64,000 nt of DNA from JAPPLB01 sp965206655 (GTDB lineage Bacteria; Acidobacteriota; Terriglobia; Bryobacterales; UBA6623). Each line of letters starts with the position of its first letter. Positions within the stretch are counted from its first letter, which is position 1. The notes below the pieces were generated by a model that saw only the letters and a program-made list of their open reading frames with translations, had not been told where the DNA came from and made no database searches. Location of the stretch: assembly GCA_965206655.1 (NCBI GenBank), contig CBDBKC010000027.1, positions 1-64,000 on the forward strand, given 5' to 3'. This document shows positions 15,973-25,457 of the stretch, piece by piece. Made by a program: the position numbers and the translations under genes.

Positions 15973-18900
15973 CTAACCTCCGCCGGCCATAGCGGCCTCA
16001 CGCGATGTCTGAGACCGAAGGAAAGCGAATAAGTCCGAGAGCTCGCTCTGCGTAAGGTTCTCGTCAAACCCCTCGGGCATCAACGACACTTGAGCCGGTT
16101 CCATCGACTTGATTTCGCTTCGTGGAATACGGTGGAGATCGTTTGGGCCGCTGACGATGACTACGTACTCGGCATTGCGGCGACGCAGCACGCCGGAATA
16201 GACGTCGTCCGCTGTCTCGACGCGATAGATCTCATGACCCGGCACGAAGCTGGCGCTGGGGAAGATGATCGCTTCGATCAAATCGTGAACGGACCGCACG
16301 GCGCCGACCGCTGTTAGATCCGGGCCAACGTCTCCCCCTTGATAGCCCATCGTGTGGCAACTTGAGCAGGCCGCCTTCCTACCGAAGAAGACCTGCCGAC
16401 CTCGGGTGACGTCACCGCCCGAAGTGAGCTTGTGTTCCAGTTGTTTAAGGCGATCTGTTCGTTCGGCACGCGCTTGCTGGATCCGGGATGACAATGGCGC
16501 CGCGACCTCGCGGACTTCGGCTGAGTATTGTTTCAGGATCTGCTGCAATTGCCCCGAGCCCGCGTCGCCCAATACAACGTCCGCCGCCAGTAGTGCCTCG
16601 ACGAGGGCTTTGCCCACGAACGTACTTTTCGTTTGTTCGTACGCTTCGAGGAGGCTTTGCTGGATGAGCGGGTCCGAGTGGCGTAGACGTTCGTTGGCTA
16701 GTCGCACCAGCCATTCGTCCTGCAGCTTTGCGTTCGCAATGACTCGCGCCGCCGAGTATCGCACGTCCGCATCATGCTCGGGTGCGAGACGGTTGTAGAG
16801 AAACTCCAGATGTTCGTCGCTCAAGCTTGCCTCGTGTTTGACGAGAATGCCAAGCGCCGCGATCCGTAGGGCATCGCTAGAATGCGCGTCCGACGCGAGG
16901 GCCGTGAGCCGATCGTCCATGGCGGCCAGATCCGCTGAACGAATGACGCTTATCGCTTGCAAGCGGATCTCTTCATCCTCTGCATCGAGTTGCTCTCCCA
17001 ACGCCTTGACCCAGACGGCGGGCAGGGGCTCGATGGCACACTGCTGCACTGTGTCTAGCAGCGCCAATCGCCGTTCTCGTGTTACACCTGGTGCGGTTAG
17101 CAGCTCGGCGACAACGCTCTGGGCATTCGGCTCTTTGCAAAGATTCAACAACGCCTCGTGCAGGGAGGCTTCTTCGTCTTGAGTCAGCCCGGTGTCCCCG
17201 AATCGTGCCCGCACGTGCGCTAGTACATCCGACGACCACTCGGGATGCCGCGCCAAGACCCATAGCACGGCTTTGCGTAGTTCCGGATCGGCGGCACTTA
17301 CTAGCGAAACGGCGGCATCTCGTCGCAACGGCTGCCCTTTCATCTGATCCAGGGCGATCAACGCGGCCTTCTGCGTTCTGGGGCTCGTACTGGTCAACCC
17401 GGGCCTTGTTGCTTGCACATCGCTCAACTGGATCAAGGAGAAGATCACGGCGTGCTCGATGAAGCGGTCTTCCGCTGTAGCGGCTGTTTGGAGCAGCGCA
17501 GGCACGGCGCGGCGTTCGCCGAGGCGACCCAATGCGGTGGCGGCCTGACGCCGTACAGCAGGCTGATCGTCGGCGAGCAAGGCGATGAGTTGGTCTACAG
17601 CTTCGTGGTCTCGCGTCAGCCCGGCAGCGCGGGCGGCGGCCACGCGAACTACGAAGTCGTCATCATCGAGTGCGGTCCGGAGGCCTGTTCGTGCCGTGTC
17701 GGAATCGGCACGCAGGAGGCCAAACACCGCCGCAGCTCGCGCCCGCGGGTCCGGGGAATGTTCACGTGTCTGCGCCAACTGAGGGACACCGGCGTCGCCG
17801 GCAAGGGCGAGAAGGTCCATTGCACGGTCGCGCACGAACCAGCGGTTGTCTTCGAGGAGGTTTGCCAGGTCGGGAACGTTGAGGTCGGCCAGTGGGCCTC
17901 CGTAGGCATCGTCGATGCGTGGCGCGCCTTTTTTGCGCACGCGGTATACGGCCCCGCGAATTTCCGGCTTTGCGATCCGCGAAACGGGGCAGCCGTGGAT
18001 GAACCAGCCGCCTGTATCGACGACCAACAAGCTCCCGTCCGCGTCTTCCATTACATCGGTTGGATGAAAATCCGGATCGGAGGAAGTGAGGAAGTCGCTA
18101 TCGGTGGTTGCGAAAGTCGCTCCCACGCGCCGAACGACATGCCGTTGAATCCGGTGCGGATTGAACTGTGCAGTGAACAGGTTTCCGGTGTAGTCGTCTC
18201 CCAGGGCCGTTCCGCGATAGCGCGCCAAACCTGACGGCGCGATGCGGGCGAACTTCGTCATGACCGGCATCAACTCCCCGGTGCGCGGGAATTCATCGAC
18301 GACTTCGTGGGGTTTGGGATAGACGCCGCCCTCGACGTAATGCAGAATCGAATCCCGCTGCCCGTTGGCCGGGTTCTGGAAATAGGTCATCGTGCCGAAT
18401 GTCTCGCCGGCATCGGTGAAGGTCACCTCGACGGGGTTGTCCATGCCGCCGCCGCTGAGCCACTCGAGCTCGGATCCATCGGGACGGCAGCGCCAGATGC
18501 GCGCGGCCTTCCCCGCGACTCGCCGGCCTTCTTTCGTTTGAATGTCGAAACCGTGCCGGCCGTCGGTGATGTAGAGCCAGCCGTCTGGCCCGAGGAACGG
18601 CCCATGCATGCTGGCGGCATTCGCCGAGAGGTTCCAGCCCGTCAGCAGCACTTCTCTCACGTCGGCGACACCGTCGTTGTCCGTGTCTTCGAGCCGCAAT
18701 AGCTCCGGCGGATTTGACACGTAGAGACTTCCGCGATACCAGACCGCGCCGGCCGGCAGCGTCAACTTATCGGCGAACACATTGCTGCGGTCGTAAACCC
18801 CGTCGCCGTCGACGTCCTCGACAAGGCGGATGATGTAGTCTGGCACCTTGGCCATCTCCGGCGTTCGCACGGTATTGCCGGAGGACTCGGCGAAGAACAT

Positions 18901-19128
18901 CCGTCCGCGGTCATCGAGCGTGCCTAGCATGGGGTAGGCGACGAGGTCGGAACTTACCGCTAGTTCGACTTCAAATCCCGGTGGGACTGTGATGGCCGTG
19001 AGGCCGCGTTGGTGGGACGGAGTATTGTCGTCACCCGGCTCGGTTCCTAGGAACAGCACGGCGATGCCCACCGCTAGAAGTAGAAGGACTACCGCTGTCA
19101 GCTTCGAGGTTCCTGTGCAAACGCTCAT
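15973..19128 (-). CDS. PVC-type membrane-bound dehydrogenase with HEAT repeats and C-terminal cytochrome c
   Basis: About 1,051 residues from ATG 19128 (a TTG at 19158 is also open). An N-terminal membrane segment is followed by a propeller-type dehydrogenase domain (VPPGFEVELAVSSD, then VEDVDGDGVYDRSNVFAD and DGWLYITDGRHGFD) of the planctomycete/Verrucomicrobia kind (TIGR02604-like). The middle (about 440-880) has HEAT-like repeats, for example LADDQPAVRRQAATALGRLG. The end is a heme domain of TIGR02603 type with one CSSCH, about 125 residues before the C-terminus, and GPDLTAVG. Located in the periplasm or on the membrane; probably an electron-transfer sugar or alcohol dehydrogenase of unknown substrate. 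Fully open over 3.1 kb. No partner gene is adjacent. Confidence 0.88.
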   Translation of the reverse strand: MSVCTGTSKLTAVVLLLLAVGIAVLFLGTEPGDDNTPSHQRGLTAITVPPGFEVELAVSSDLVAYPMLGTLDDRGRMFFAESSGNTVRTPEMAKVPDYIIRLVEDVDGDGVYDRSNVFADKLTLPAGAVWYRGSLYVSNPPELLRLEDTDNDGVADVREVLLTGWNLSANAASMHGPFLGPDGWLYITDGRHGFDIQTKEGRRVAGKAARIWRCRPDGSELEWLSGGGMDNPVEVTFTDAGETFGTMTYFQNPANGQRDSILHYVEGGVYPKPHEVVDEFPRTGELMPVMTKFARIAPSGLARYRGTALGDDYTGNLFTAQFNPHRIQRHVVRRVGATFATTDSDFLTSSDPDFHPTDVMEDADGSLLVVDTGGWFIHGCPVSRIAKPEIRGAVYRVRKKGAPRIDDAYGGPLADLNVPDLANLLEDNRWFVRDRAMDLLALAGDAGVPQLAQTREHSPDPRARAAAVFGLLRADSDTARTGLRTALDDDDFVVRVAAARAAGLTRDHEAVDQLIALLADDQPAVRRQAATALGRLGERRAVPALLQTAATAEDRFIEHAVIFSLIQLSDVQATRPGLTSTSPRTQKAALIALDQMKGQPLRRDAAVSLVSAADPELRKAVLWVLARHPEWSSDVLAHVRARFGDTGLTQDEEASLHEALLNLCKEPNAQSVVAELLTAPGVTRERRLALLDTVQQCAIEPLPAVWVKALGEQLDAEDEEIRLQAISVIRSADLAAMDDRLTALASDAHSSDALRIAALGILVKHEASLSDEHLEFLYNRLAPEHDADVRYSAARVIANAKLQDEWLVRLANERLRHSDPLIQQSLLEAYEQTKSTFVGKALVEALLAADVVLGDAGSGQLQQILKQYSAEVREVAAPLSSRIQQARAERTDRLKQLEHKLTSGGDVTRGRQVFFGRKAACSSCHTMGYQGGDVGPDLTAVGAVRSVHDLIEAIIFPSASFVPGHEIYRVETADDVYSGVLRRRNAEYVVIVSGPNDLHRIPRSEIKSMEPAQVSLMPEGFDENLTQSELSDLFAFLRSQTSREAAMAGGG

Positions 19129-19268
19129 TTGGGTGTTGGGGCGAGTTCCGCTTCTCAACCGGTTCTCGGAGGGAGGCTAGCGATGCTCTCCAGCGAGATT
19201 GGTCGGCTGACGCAATTGTAGTTGAGTTTGCCTCGGACGTGGCGGGCGGTGATCGGTCAGTTGCGGCT

Positions 19269-19325
19269 CTGGATCGCGAAGACTGGCGACAAGGTGAGGC
19301 TGGAGCCTCGCGCCACTGGGCGCTA
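19269..19325. repeat. Dispersed repeat D, copy 1
   Basis: ctggatcgcgaagactggcg continuing acaaggtgaggctggagcctcgcgcca. Related to copies at 31153-31219 and 33735-33810. It lies just 3' of the Uma2 gene (minus strand), in the 232-bp gap before the PVC cytochrome. Confidence 0.6.
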
Positions 19326-19360
19326 CGCGGTTGGTGTGGCGGTTACGGCGGCGAACTCAA

Positions 19361-19852
19361 CTAGAAGAGGTCTTGGTGCCGAATCCGTAGATGATGTTCG
19401 GTCAGATCGAGCGACGGGACCTGACGCAGGCCGTCTTCGGCGTAGATGTGCAGGGTGTGATTGTAGGGGTCGGCTAGCCAGACGTGTTGGACGCCCCAGC
19501 GGCGATACTCGGCTAATTTCTCTACGATCTCGGTATGGCGGTCGTCACGGGAAACGATCTCTAGGACGATCAAGGGAGGTGTCGAGGGAACCTCTTCACT
19601 TGGCTCTTCGGAGAATACTGCTACGTCGGCTATGCGATAGCGGTTGGGAGCCGTCCGCATCCGCAGTTCGGGTCGCACATGAAGAGACGCAGCCGTTCGA
19701 TCGATCGTGCGAATGAATTCGACCTGTGTCTTACTGTGTTTATTGCCTCCCACGGTTCTCTCGACAACCTCCCCATCCAGATACTCGCGATCCGGCCCCT
19801 CGAAATTCATTCGAAGGTATTCTTCAACGGGAAGCTGCGTCGAAGTCGCCAT
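19361..19852 (-). CDS. Uma2 family (DUF820) putative restriction-like nuclease
   Basis: 163 residues. Matches the Uma2/DUF820 family: opening LPVEEYLRM, GPDREYLDGEVVER, the PD-(D/E)XK-like core RIADVAVF then PPLIVLEIVSRDDR (E and nearby basic residue) and YRRWGVQHVWLADPYN. These proteins are abundant in cyanobacteria and some soil bacteria; a nuclease activity is inferred from the fold, and the role is unclear. Family length is typically 180-190, so this is at the short end but has all core strands. It ends close to repeat D and is 35 bp from the end of the sulfatase upstream. Confidence 0.8.
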   Translation of the reverse strand: MATSTQLPVEEYLRMNFEGPDREYLDGEVVERTVGGNKHSKTQVEFIRTIDRTAASLHVRPELRMRTAPNRYRIADVAVFSEEPSEEVPSTPPLIVLEIVSRDDRHTEIVEKLAEYRRWGVQHVWLADPYNHTLHIYAEDGLRQVPSLDLTEHHLRIRHQDLF

Positions 19853-19887
19853 TTGCCTCAGCGTATCATGGGTTTCTCCATACTGCC

Positions 19888-21444
19888 TTACATGTCCTTC
19901 ATGCGCGTGCGGCCACAGTCGGGTAGGGGCATACCGTCTTCGGAGCGGTCATCGCCGAGCTCGTCGCGCATGCGCTCCAGCTCGTTTCGCATCTCGGTCA
20001 CGCGCGAGCTTTGTGCCGGATCGCTATACAGGTTCTTCATCTCATGGGGGTCGTTCTCCAGGTCAAATAGCTCGAATCCTTCGGGCTCTTGAATGTAGTG
20101 GGTGAACTTCCAGCGGTTCGTCCGGACGCCGCGAATCTGCCCTACACAGTGATACCCAGGATACTCGAAATACTCGTACATCCAAGACTTCCGCCAATTG
20201 GGCGCGCCGCCCTCGAAGATGGGCCTCCAACTGTCTCCGTGGCCCTCCATGGCGCGGGGACGCCTTACGCCAGCGTAGTCGAGAATGGTGTGGCAGACAT
20301 CGTTGTTGAGGACCATGTGGCCGCTATCGACTTGGCCGGGACGTATCCCGGCCGGATAGCGGGCCAGCATCGGTACGCGGATCGACGGTTCGTACATGAG
20401 CCGCTTATCGAACATCCCGAGCTCTCCTAGGAAGAAGCCGTTGTCGCCGGTGTAGATCACCAGCGTGTTCTCCGCGAGGCCCGACTCATCGAGGTAGTCT
20501 AGGACGCGTCCGACGTTGTCGTCGACGCCTAGGATCGTGCGGTAGTAGTTTTTGAGGAAGATCTGAAAGTTGCGCTTCTTGCGCTCTTCGGCCGAAAGAC
20601 CACGCGGCGCGCCCCGCTCGCGAAAGTCGGGCATGTCGCCGACCTGCATGTCAGTGTTTTGGACAGCGAACGGGCGGTCGTCGAGCGGCGTGTTGAACGT
20701 CGGCGGTTCGGGGATTTCGGTGTCGTCGTAAGTGTTCTCGTGGCGTTTTGCCGGGCGCCAGTCGCGGTGCGGGGCTTTGAACTGCATCTGGATGCAGAAC
20801 GGCTTGTCTCGGGGGCGGGTCTTGAGTACCTCTAGGCACTGATCCCCGATGACGTCATCGACGTAACCGCGAAACTGCACCGGGCCGTCGTTCACGATCA
20901 TCTGCGGATCGTGATAGCGGCCCTGTCCGGGCAAAATCGCCCAGTGATCATAGCCGACGGGATTCGACTTCATGTGCCATTTACCGACCATCGCCGTGTG
21001 GTAGCCCGAGCGCTGCAGCAGCATCGGGAACGTTGCCACGTTCGACCGCAGTACGCTTGACGGATTGAGCGTGAGCGTGTCGGTCATCTCACGATTGTTG
21101 CGGCGGCTGTTGAAGATCATGTGTGAATCCGCCGTTGGCCCGCCGGCGTTGGTGGTTACGCCGTGGGCGTGCGAGTAAAGCCCGGTCAGGATAGTCCCTC
21201 GGCTGGGCGCGCAGAGCGAGTTGGTGACGAAGCCTTCGGTGAAGCGCACGCCGCCCTCGGCGAGGCGGTCCATGTTGGGCGTCTTGAGAAGCGTGTTTCC
21301 GGCGCAGCTCATGGCGTCCCAGCGTTGATCGTCGGTCATGATGAACAGGATGTTTGGGCGATCGGTGTTGGCCTTCCCGATGTGAGGGAAGCCAGCGGTG
21401 GCGCCGGCGGCGGTTAGGGTTTTGAGGGCGTCGCGTCGGGTCAT
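19888..21444 (-). CDS. Sulfatase (family S1 formylglycine-dependent)
   Basis: 518 residues with a twin-arginine-like leader (MTRRDALKTLTAAGATAG). The sulfatase core is clear: metal ligands in NILFIMTDDQR (D38-D39) and the formylglycine motif C-A-P-S-R at 78-82 (LCAPSRGTILTG). HAHGVTTNAGG, MVGKWHMK and TGDNGFFLGELGMFDKR carry further metal and sulfate ligands. It hydrolyses sulfate esters, probably of polysaccharides, in the periplasm. Activation needs a formylglycine-generating or anaerobic maturase, not seen in this window. Divergent from the NHL-repeat gene at 21540, with only 95 bp between starts. Substrate class cannot be told from sequence alone. Confidence 0.9.
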   Translation of the reverse strand: MTRRDALKTLTAAGATAGFPHIGKANTDRPNILFIMTDDQRWDAMSCAGNTLLKTPNMDRLAEGGVRFTEGFVTNSLCAPSRGTILTGLYSHAHGVTTNAGGPTADSHMIFNSRRNNREMTDTLTLNPSSVLRSNVATFPMLLQRSGYHTAMVGKWHMKSNPVGYDHWAILPGQGRYHDPQMIVNDGPVQFRGYVDDVIGDQCLEVLKTRPRDKPFCIQMQFKAPHRDWRPAKRHENTYDDTEIPEPPTFNTPLDDRPFAVQNTDMQVGDMPDFRERGAPRGLSAEERKKRNFQIFLKNYYRTILGVDDNVGRVLDYLDESGLAENTLVIYTGDNGFFLGELGMFDKRLMYEPSIRVPMLARYPAGIRPGQVDSGHMVLNNDVCHTILDYAGVRRPRAMEGHGDSWRPIFEGGAPNWRKSWMYEYFEYPGYHCVGQIRGVRTNRWKFTHYIQEPEGFELFDLENDPHEMKNLYSDPAQSSRVTEMRNELERMRDELGDDRSEDGMPLPDCGRTRMKDM

Positions 21445-21539
21445 GCGCCCAATTATAGGGCGCGGGGTGACCTTGGGGATGGGGCGAAGGGCAGGTGGCG
21501 TTGTTGACTCCTTTGTCTCGCCGCCGTAGACTCATCGCC

Positions 21540-22457
21540 ATGAAACTTGCTCTTCGGATTGTGGCCGGGTCGGTTGTTGCGCTGTCGTTGCTGTGGGCTC
21601 AGTCGGGGCCTAAGACGTTTTTGCCGCACCGGGTCGTTAAGGACTGGGCGCGGTTGCCGGGTGGTGAGAACTTTGGGATGACGAGCGGGGTGTCGCTTGA
21701 CCGGGACGACAATGTTTGGGTCTTCCATCGCGGCAAGAACCCGATCATGCAATTCGATGAGGACGGGCGGTTGTTGCGCAGTTGGGGCGGCGGGATCATC
21801 AATTCGTCACACGGCATCGCGGTCGGTCCCGACGGCGGGATCTGGGCGGTGGACGTGGGCGCGCATATGGTTCTTAAGTTTTCGCCGGAAGGGCGGGTTC
21901 AGATTGTGCTGGGGCATGTCGGCGGGCAAGCGGGGACGAACGACGACAAGTATGCGTTCAATAAGCCGACCGGTGTGGCGTTCGACAGCACAGGCAATGT
22001 GTACGTTTCGGACGGCTACGAGAATACGCGCGTCGTCAAGTACAGTGCTGAAGGCGAGTACATCCTACATTGGGGCCGACCTGGGACGGGCGACGGCGAG
22101 TTCAACTTGGTGCACGACGTGGCGATTGATGCGAAGGACCGTGTTTACGTGGCGGATCGGACGAACAAGCGCGTTCAGGTATTCGATTCGGAAGGCAAGT
22201 TCCTGAGCAAGTGGACCGATGTCGGGACGCCCTGGGGTCTGGACTACGACGCGCGCGACGACGTCATCTACATGGCGGACGGGGTGAACAATCAGGTGTC
22301 GAAGCTAAACCTGGACGGGCAGGTTTTGGGGACGCTGGGATCATTCGGGAAGGCACCAGGGAAATTTGACTTTGCTCATCACCTGGATGTGGATAGCAAG
22401 GGGTCGATTTACGTGGCGGAGATTAAGAATTGGCGGGTTCAGAAGTTTGTGAAGTAG
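21540..22457 (+). CDS. Secreted NHL-repeat protein (peptidyl-alpha-hydroxyglycine lyase-like)
   Basis: 305 residues from ATG 21540, with signal peptide MKLALRIVAGSVVALSLLWA. NHL propeller repeats are clear: GVSLDRDDNVWVFHRG, GIAVGPDGGIWAVDVGAHMV, GVAFDSTGNVYVSDGYENTRVVKYS and VAIDAKDRVYVADRTNKRVQVFD. This layout matches bacterial homologues of the lyase half of peptidyl-glycine alpha-amidating enzyme, though the role in bacteria is not known. Divergent from the sulfatase; the two may share a control region. Ends 140 bp before the IS481 element. Confidence 0.85.
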   Translation: MKLALRIVAGSVVALSLLWAQSGPKTFLPHRVVKDWARLPGGENFGMTSGVSLDRDDNVWVFHRGKNPIMQFDEDGRLLRSWGGGIINSSHGIAVGPDGGIWAVDVGAHMVLKFSPEGRVQIVLGHVGGQAGTNDDKYAFNKPTGVAFDSTGNVYVSDGYENTRVVKYSAEGEYILHWGRPGTGDGEFNLVHDVAIDAKDRVYVADRTNKRVQVFDSEGKFLSKWTDVGTPWGLDYDARDDVIYMADGVNNQVSKLNLDGQVLGTLGSFGKAPGKFDFAHHLDVDSKGSIYVAEIKNWRVQKFVK

Positions 22458-22466
22458 GGAGGGACC

Positions 22467-22607
22467 GTGACTAAGTACGTTAGTTGGAGTCCGTCGAAGG
22501 TCGTGCGTGCCCGCTCGGCGAGAGACACGGTTGAGGTCGAGCCGGGTAGGCTTTACCGACGGTTGCTTCGGGATGCCGGACCGTTGAACGTCCGGTTACA
22601 TGGGTGA
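22467..22607 (+). other. Short open frame running into the IS481 left end (possible interrupted gene)
   Basis: GTG at 22467 with GGGAGGG just upstream opens 46 codons (VTKYVSWSPSKVVRARSARD...) and stops at TGA 22605-22607, ten bases inside the IS left end. It could be the 5' part of a gene cut by the IS, but nothing similar continues after the IS right end at 23992. Not recognised; may be spurious. Confidence 0.25.
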
Positions 22608-23992
22608 CACTTTGACCCGAGCACATGGGTAACACTTTCTACCGTTTCCCCAGGGAAGGCTCGCAGTCGGGAGCCTCCTCGGTCGCGGTGTTTGGGGCGC
22701 GGCGGAGCGAGTCCGGAGGGCGAGCGCAGACGCGCTCCAAACACCGCGACGGCACGCGTGGAGGATGCCCCGGCAGAGGGTGGAGCAAGTGTTTGCGGTC
22801 CAGACGGGCCAGCTCAATCGGGCCAAACCAGATCCGCCAGCCGTGCTCGTTCTCTTGCAAGCCCACCAACTCCCCCGTCAGGGCTTCACTGAGATAAAAG
22901 CGCCGGCCGGCAAGGCATACATCCCCGTGCTCCTTCACTCTGCGCACCTCAAACCCGTCCGGATACTCGATCTCGGGCAACCGCGCTGGATACCGCCGCG
23001 GCGAGGGAACATACACGCTCGCCGGCGTCTCCATCTCGAGCGCCTCATGCGGCCGCTCTTCGTTGTAGATCCGCCGGAAGCTGTGGAACGCCCGTTGCTG
23101 TGCGCGCAGCGTTGCCTTCGGTGGCTAGGCCGTGTCCTGTTTCAAGGTGCGATGCATGCGCTCATGCCGTCCGTTCTGCTCGGGATGGCCCGGCTTGATG
23201 CGCTCGGGCATCACGCCCAGACGTATGCACAACACACTCAACCGGCTCAACCCACCCAATCCGACCGACGCAAACGGCGGCCCGTTGTCGGACCGCAGCG
23301 CCAGCGGCAGGCCATACTCGCGAAAGGTCGCTTCGAGCAGCGGCCGCACGTGCGCATAGTCAGGCCGATCGACCGCCTGGCAGCGCAGCAGATAGCGGCT
23401 GGCGGTATCGGAAATCGTCAGCGGGTCACAGCGCTCGCCGTCGCCGGTACGGAAATATCCCTTGAAGTCGATGGCCCAGACGATATTTGGCGCCGTCGCG
23501 CTGCTGAGCGTCGAACTCGGCGTGGCCCGGCGGCGTCGGCGGTGCGCGTGTGTGAGACCGTGGCGTTTGAGGATGTCGCCGATGGCGGACGCCGAGGGCC
23601 AAGCCTGTTCGGGCCAATTCACGTTCAGGTACTTACGTAATTTGCGCTCGCCCCAGTTGGAGTGTTGCGACCGCAGTTTGAGGATGGCCTCCTCGTCGGC
23701 CGCGCTGACGGCGTTGGGATGGCTGTGCGGCGCGCGCGAGCGATCGGCCAGTCCGGCCACGCCCTCGGCTTGATGGCGTTCGAGCCACTTATAGCCGGTC
23801 TTGCGGCTGACCCCGTACGCCCGGCAGATCTCAGCCATCGATTCCTCCTCGGCTTCGATCTCCATTACGAATTTCATTCTTTCGTCCTGCACACGAGTCT
23901 CCTTCCATCCCAAAACAGACCTCCTTGTGTTGTCTGTTTCAGATTCTCGGAAATCTGTTACCCATGTGCTCGGGTCAAAGTGTTACCTATGT
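22598..23992 (-). mobile_element. IS481-family insertion sequence
   Basis: 1,395-bp element ending in about 37-bp inverted repeats: 22598-22634 (acatgggtgacactttgacc...) and 23956-23992, matching at all but two positions. Each end contains two copies of an acatgggtaacac-type word, as in many IS481 members. It carries one transposase gene on the minus strand. No clear target duplication is visible next to the ends. Confidence 0.85.
22639..23913 (-). pseudogene. IS481-family transposase with in-frame TAG
   Basis: DDE transposase starting at ATG 23913 (MGWKETRVQDERMKF). An N-terminal helix-turn-helix (AEICRAYGVSRKTGYKWLER) is followed by the rve core with DDE residues in IVWAIDFKGY, ALRSDNGPPF and EQNGRHERMHRTLK. 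The frame stops at TAG 23125-23127 after LKQDTA, but continues exactly in frame with PPKATLRAQQRAFHSFRR and YNEERPHEAL to 22639. Intact relatives have a residue such as Lys here, so AAG to TAG is likely. All three catalytic residues precede the stop; the truncated 262-residue product lacks the C-terminal domain and is probably inactive. Confidence 0.85.
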
Positions 23993-24057
23993 CCCTACGA
24001 CGTACCCCGTTTGTATCCGCCCGTTCCAGGGCGGAGCGGGTTGTTGGGGTTTCCTAA

Positions 24058-24125
24058 CCCACGGCTGAAGCCGTGGGCTATTTTCTACGGCCCCGCTGGG
24101 GCCGCGGGCACGGCATGCCGTGCCC
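24058..24125. repeat. Cluster of three REP-like hairpins
   Basis: Three adjacent palindromes: cccacggctgaagccgtggg (24058-24077), ggccccgctggggcc (24089-24103) and gggcacggcatgccgtgccc (24106-24125). They lie between the IS481 right end and the esterase stop. Such REP sequences are spread by Y1 (RAYT) transposases and may also act as transcript ends. A partial relative is at 9128-9168. Confidence 0.75.
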
Positions 24126-24159
24126 CTGGTCTTCCAAACGCGGAGCTGGGTGCTCGTTT

Positions 24160-25281
24160 CTACCCGGAAACGAGTCTCGTCGCCGTTGCCGCCGGCGCTT
24201 TTAGGTGGGTATCCATCCAGGCGTACATGAGGGCTCGGGATTCGTGTTTTACGGAATGTCCTCGGCCGTGGACGTAGAAGGCGAAGTTGTCGGGCTTGCT
24301 TTCGAGTTCGTAGACGTCCATCAGCTTCATGAGCATGAGGACGCGCTGGCGCTGGGTGAGGGGGTCGCCGTCGTTGAGGCCTGAGAGGTCGAGAAATGCG
24401 CGCGGGGCGATGAGCGCCATGATTTCGTGGAAGTCGATGGGCGGCGGACTGCCTTTGAGCAGTTCGCCGCGAATGTGTTTGAAGTAGACGTACCAACGGT
24501 CGCGCGACCAGGCTTCGACCTTCGGGTTGTGGCGGAAGAATGATGCGCTGCAATTGCCCGCCGCAGCCTTGATGCGGCCGTCGTAGGCGGCGAGGAACAT
24601 GGTCCCGTGACCGCCGAGCGAATGTCCGAGAGCGCCGATGTTTTCGGCGTCCACTTCGTTCATTGACTGCAAGAGATCAATGGCGATGGAGTGTTCGTAG
24701 GTGAACTTGCCGACGGATGTCCACTCGGGATGCTTCTTGTGGAAGCGTCCGGTTTCGTAGGAGCCCTCGGGGGGAACACGGTGTCCGGCGACGAAGTGGT
24801 CGGGCGCGATGACGATGTAGCCACGGCGGCAGAGGTGGTCGAGATAGGCCTTGTTGGGATTGTCGACAAGTCCGGCGGCTCGTTCTTTCCCTTTTTCGAA
24901 TGTGCCGTGAAGGGCAACGACGGCGGGTGTAGGGTCTTGGCGCTTGAGGGGCAGGCCGAGGTAGGCGTGGGCCCGTTCATCGGTTTCCACGTTGTAGCTG
25001 ATGAGGCGGCGTTCGTAGAGGCCTTCGACTTTGACGGATTCGTGGACTTGGAGGCTTGGTGTGGGCTTTTCGGGTTTGTGCTGATCGCGCAGCAGATCGA
25101 GATAACGTTGACGGATGACTTGCTTGCGTTTTCGCCACTCGGCGGGTGTTGAGATGCCCTCCAGCAGGTCATCCCAGGAAGACCGAATGACGGGAGGGTC
25201 GGAGCGTTTGCGATCCGCGGCGGCGGTTATGCTCGTTGTGGCGGTGGCGGCGAGAGCGGCAAGCAGGGTTCGACGTTTCAT
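24160..25281 (-). CDS. Secreted alpha/beta hydrolase (acetylxylan esterase/dienelactone hydrolase-like)
   Basis: 373 residues from ATG 25281 (MKRRTLLAALAATATTS, a Tat/Sec-type leader); the frame upstream of this is not convincing. The hydrolase core shows VVALHGTFEKGKE (oxyanion region), GYIVIAPDHF and the nucleophile elbow GALGHSLGGHG (Ser in GHSLGG). The acid is probably in DLSGLNDGD, with the His near HGRGHSVKHES. The product is likely an exported esterase acting on acylated sugars or similar substrates. Its 3' end lies next to a REP hairpin cluster. Divergence from closer families prevents naming a substrate. Confidence 0.85.
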   Translation of the reverse strand: MKRRTLLAALAATATTSITAAADRKRSDPPVIRSSWDDLLEGISTPAEWRKRKQVIRQRYLDLLRDQHKPEKPTPSLQVHESVKVEGLYERRLISYNVETDERAHAYLGLPLKRQDPTPAVVALHGTFEKGKERAAGLVDNPNKAYLDHLCRRGYIVIAPDHFVAGHRVPPEGSYETGRFHKKHPEWTSVGKFTYEHSIAIDLLQSMNEVDAENIGALGHSLGGHGTMFLAAYDGRIKAAAGNCSASFFRHNPKVEAWSRDRWYVYFKHIRGELLKGSPPPIDFHEIMALIAPRAFLDLSGLNDGDPLTQRQRVLMLMKLMDVYELESKPDNFAFYVHGRGHSVKHESRALMYAWMDTHLKAPAATATRLVSG

Positions 25282-25365
25282 AGGATTCACTGTGAACGGC
25301 GTACACAGTTTACTACCGGATGCGCTGGGAAACTCGGGACGGCATGACCCGCCAGGAAATGACAC

Positions 25366-25409
25366 AAAAAAGCTCCACCGGAGCAGGACAGCCCTGACTC
25401 CGGTAGAGC
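25366..25409 (-). terminator. Rho-independent terminator for the coiled-coil gene
   Basis: On the minus strand: stem gctctaccggag / ctccggtggagc (25398-25409 with 25372-25383, 11 of 12 paired) with a 14-base loop, followed by six T (25366-25371). It lies about 50 bp after the stop at 25458. Confidence 0.8.
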
Positions 25410-25457
25410 CGGCTCGATGGACCCCGCGTGGCCACCAAGCCGAAACGGGATGCCGCG

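Noticed and set aside
13342..23913. Genetic-code recoding or stop-codon readthrough to explain in-frame TGA and TAG
   Set aside because: All three stop codons appear as single cases and as ordinary terminators of many intact genes here, so nonsense mutation is simpler.
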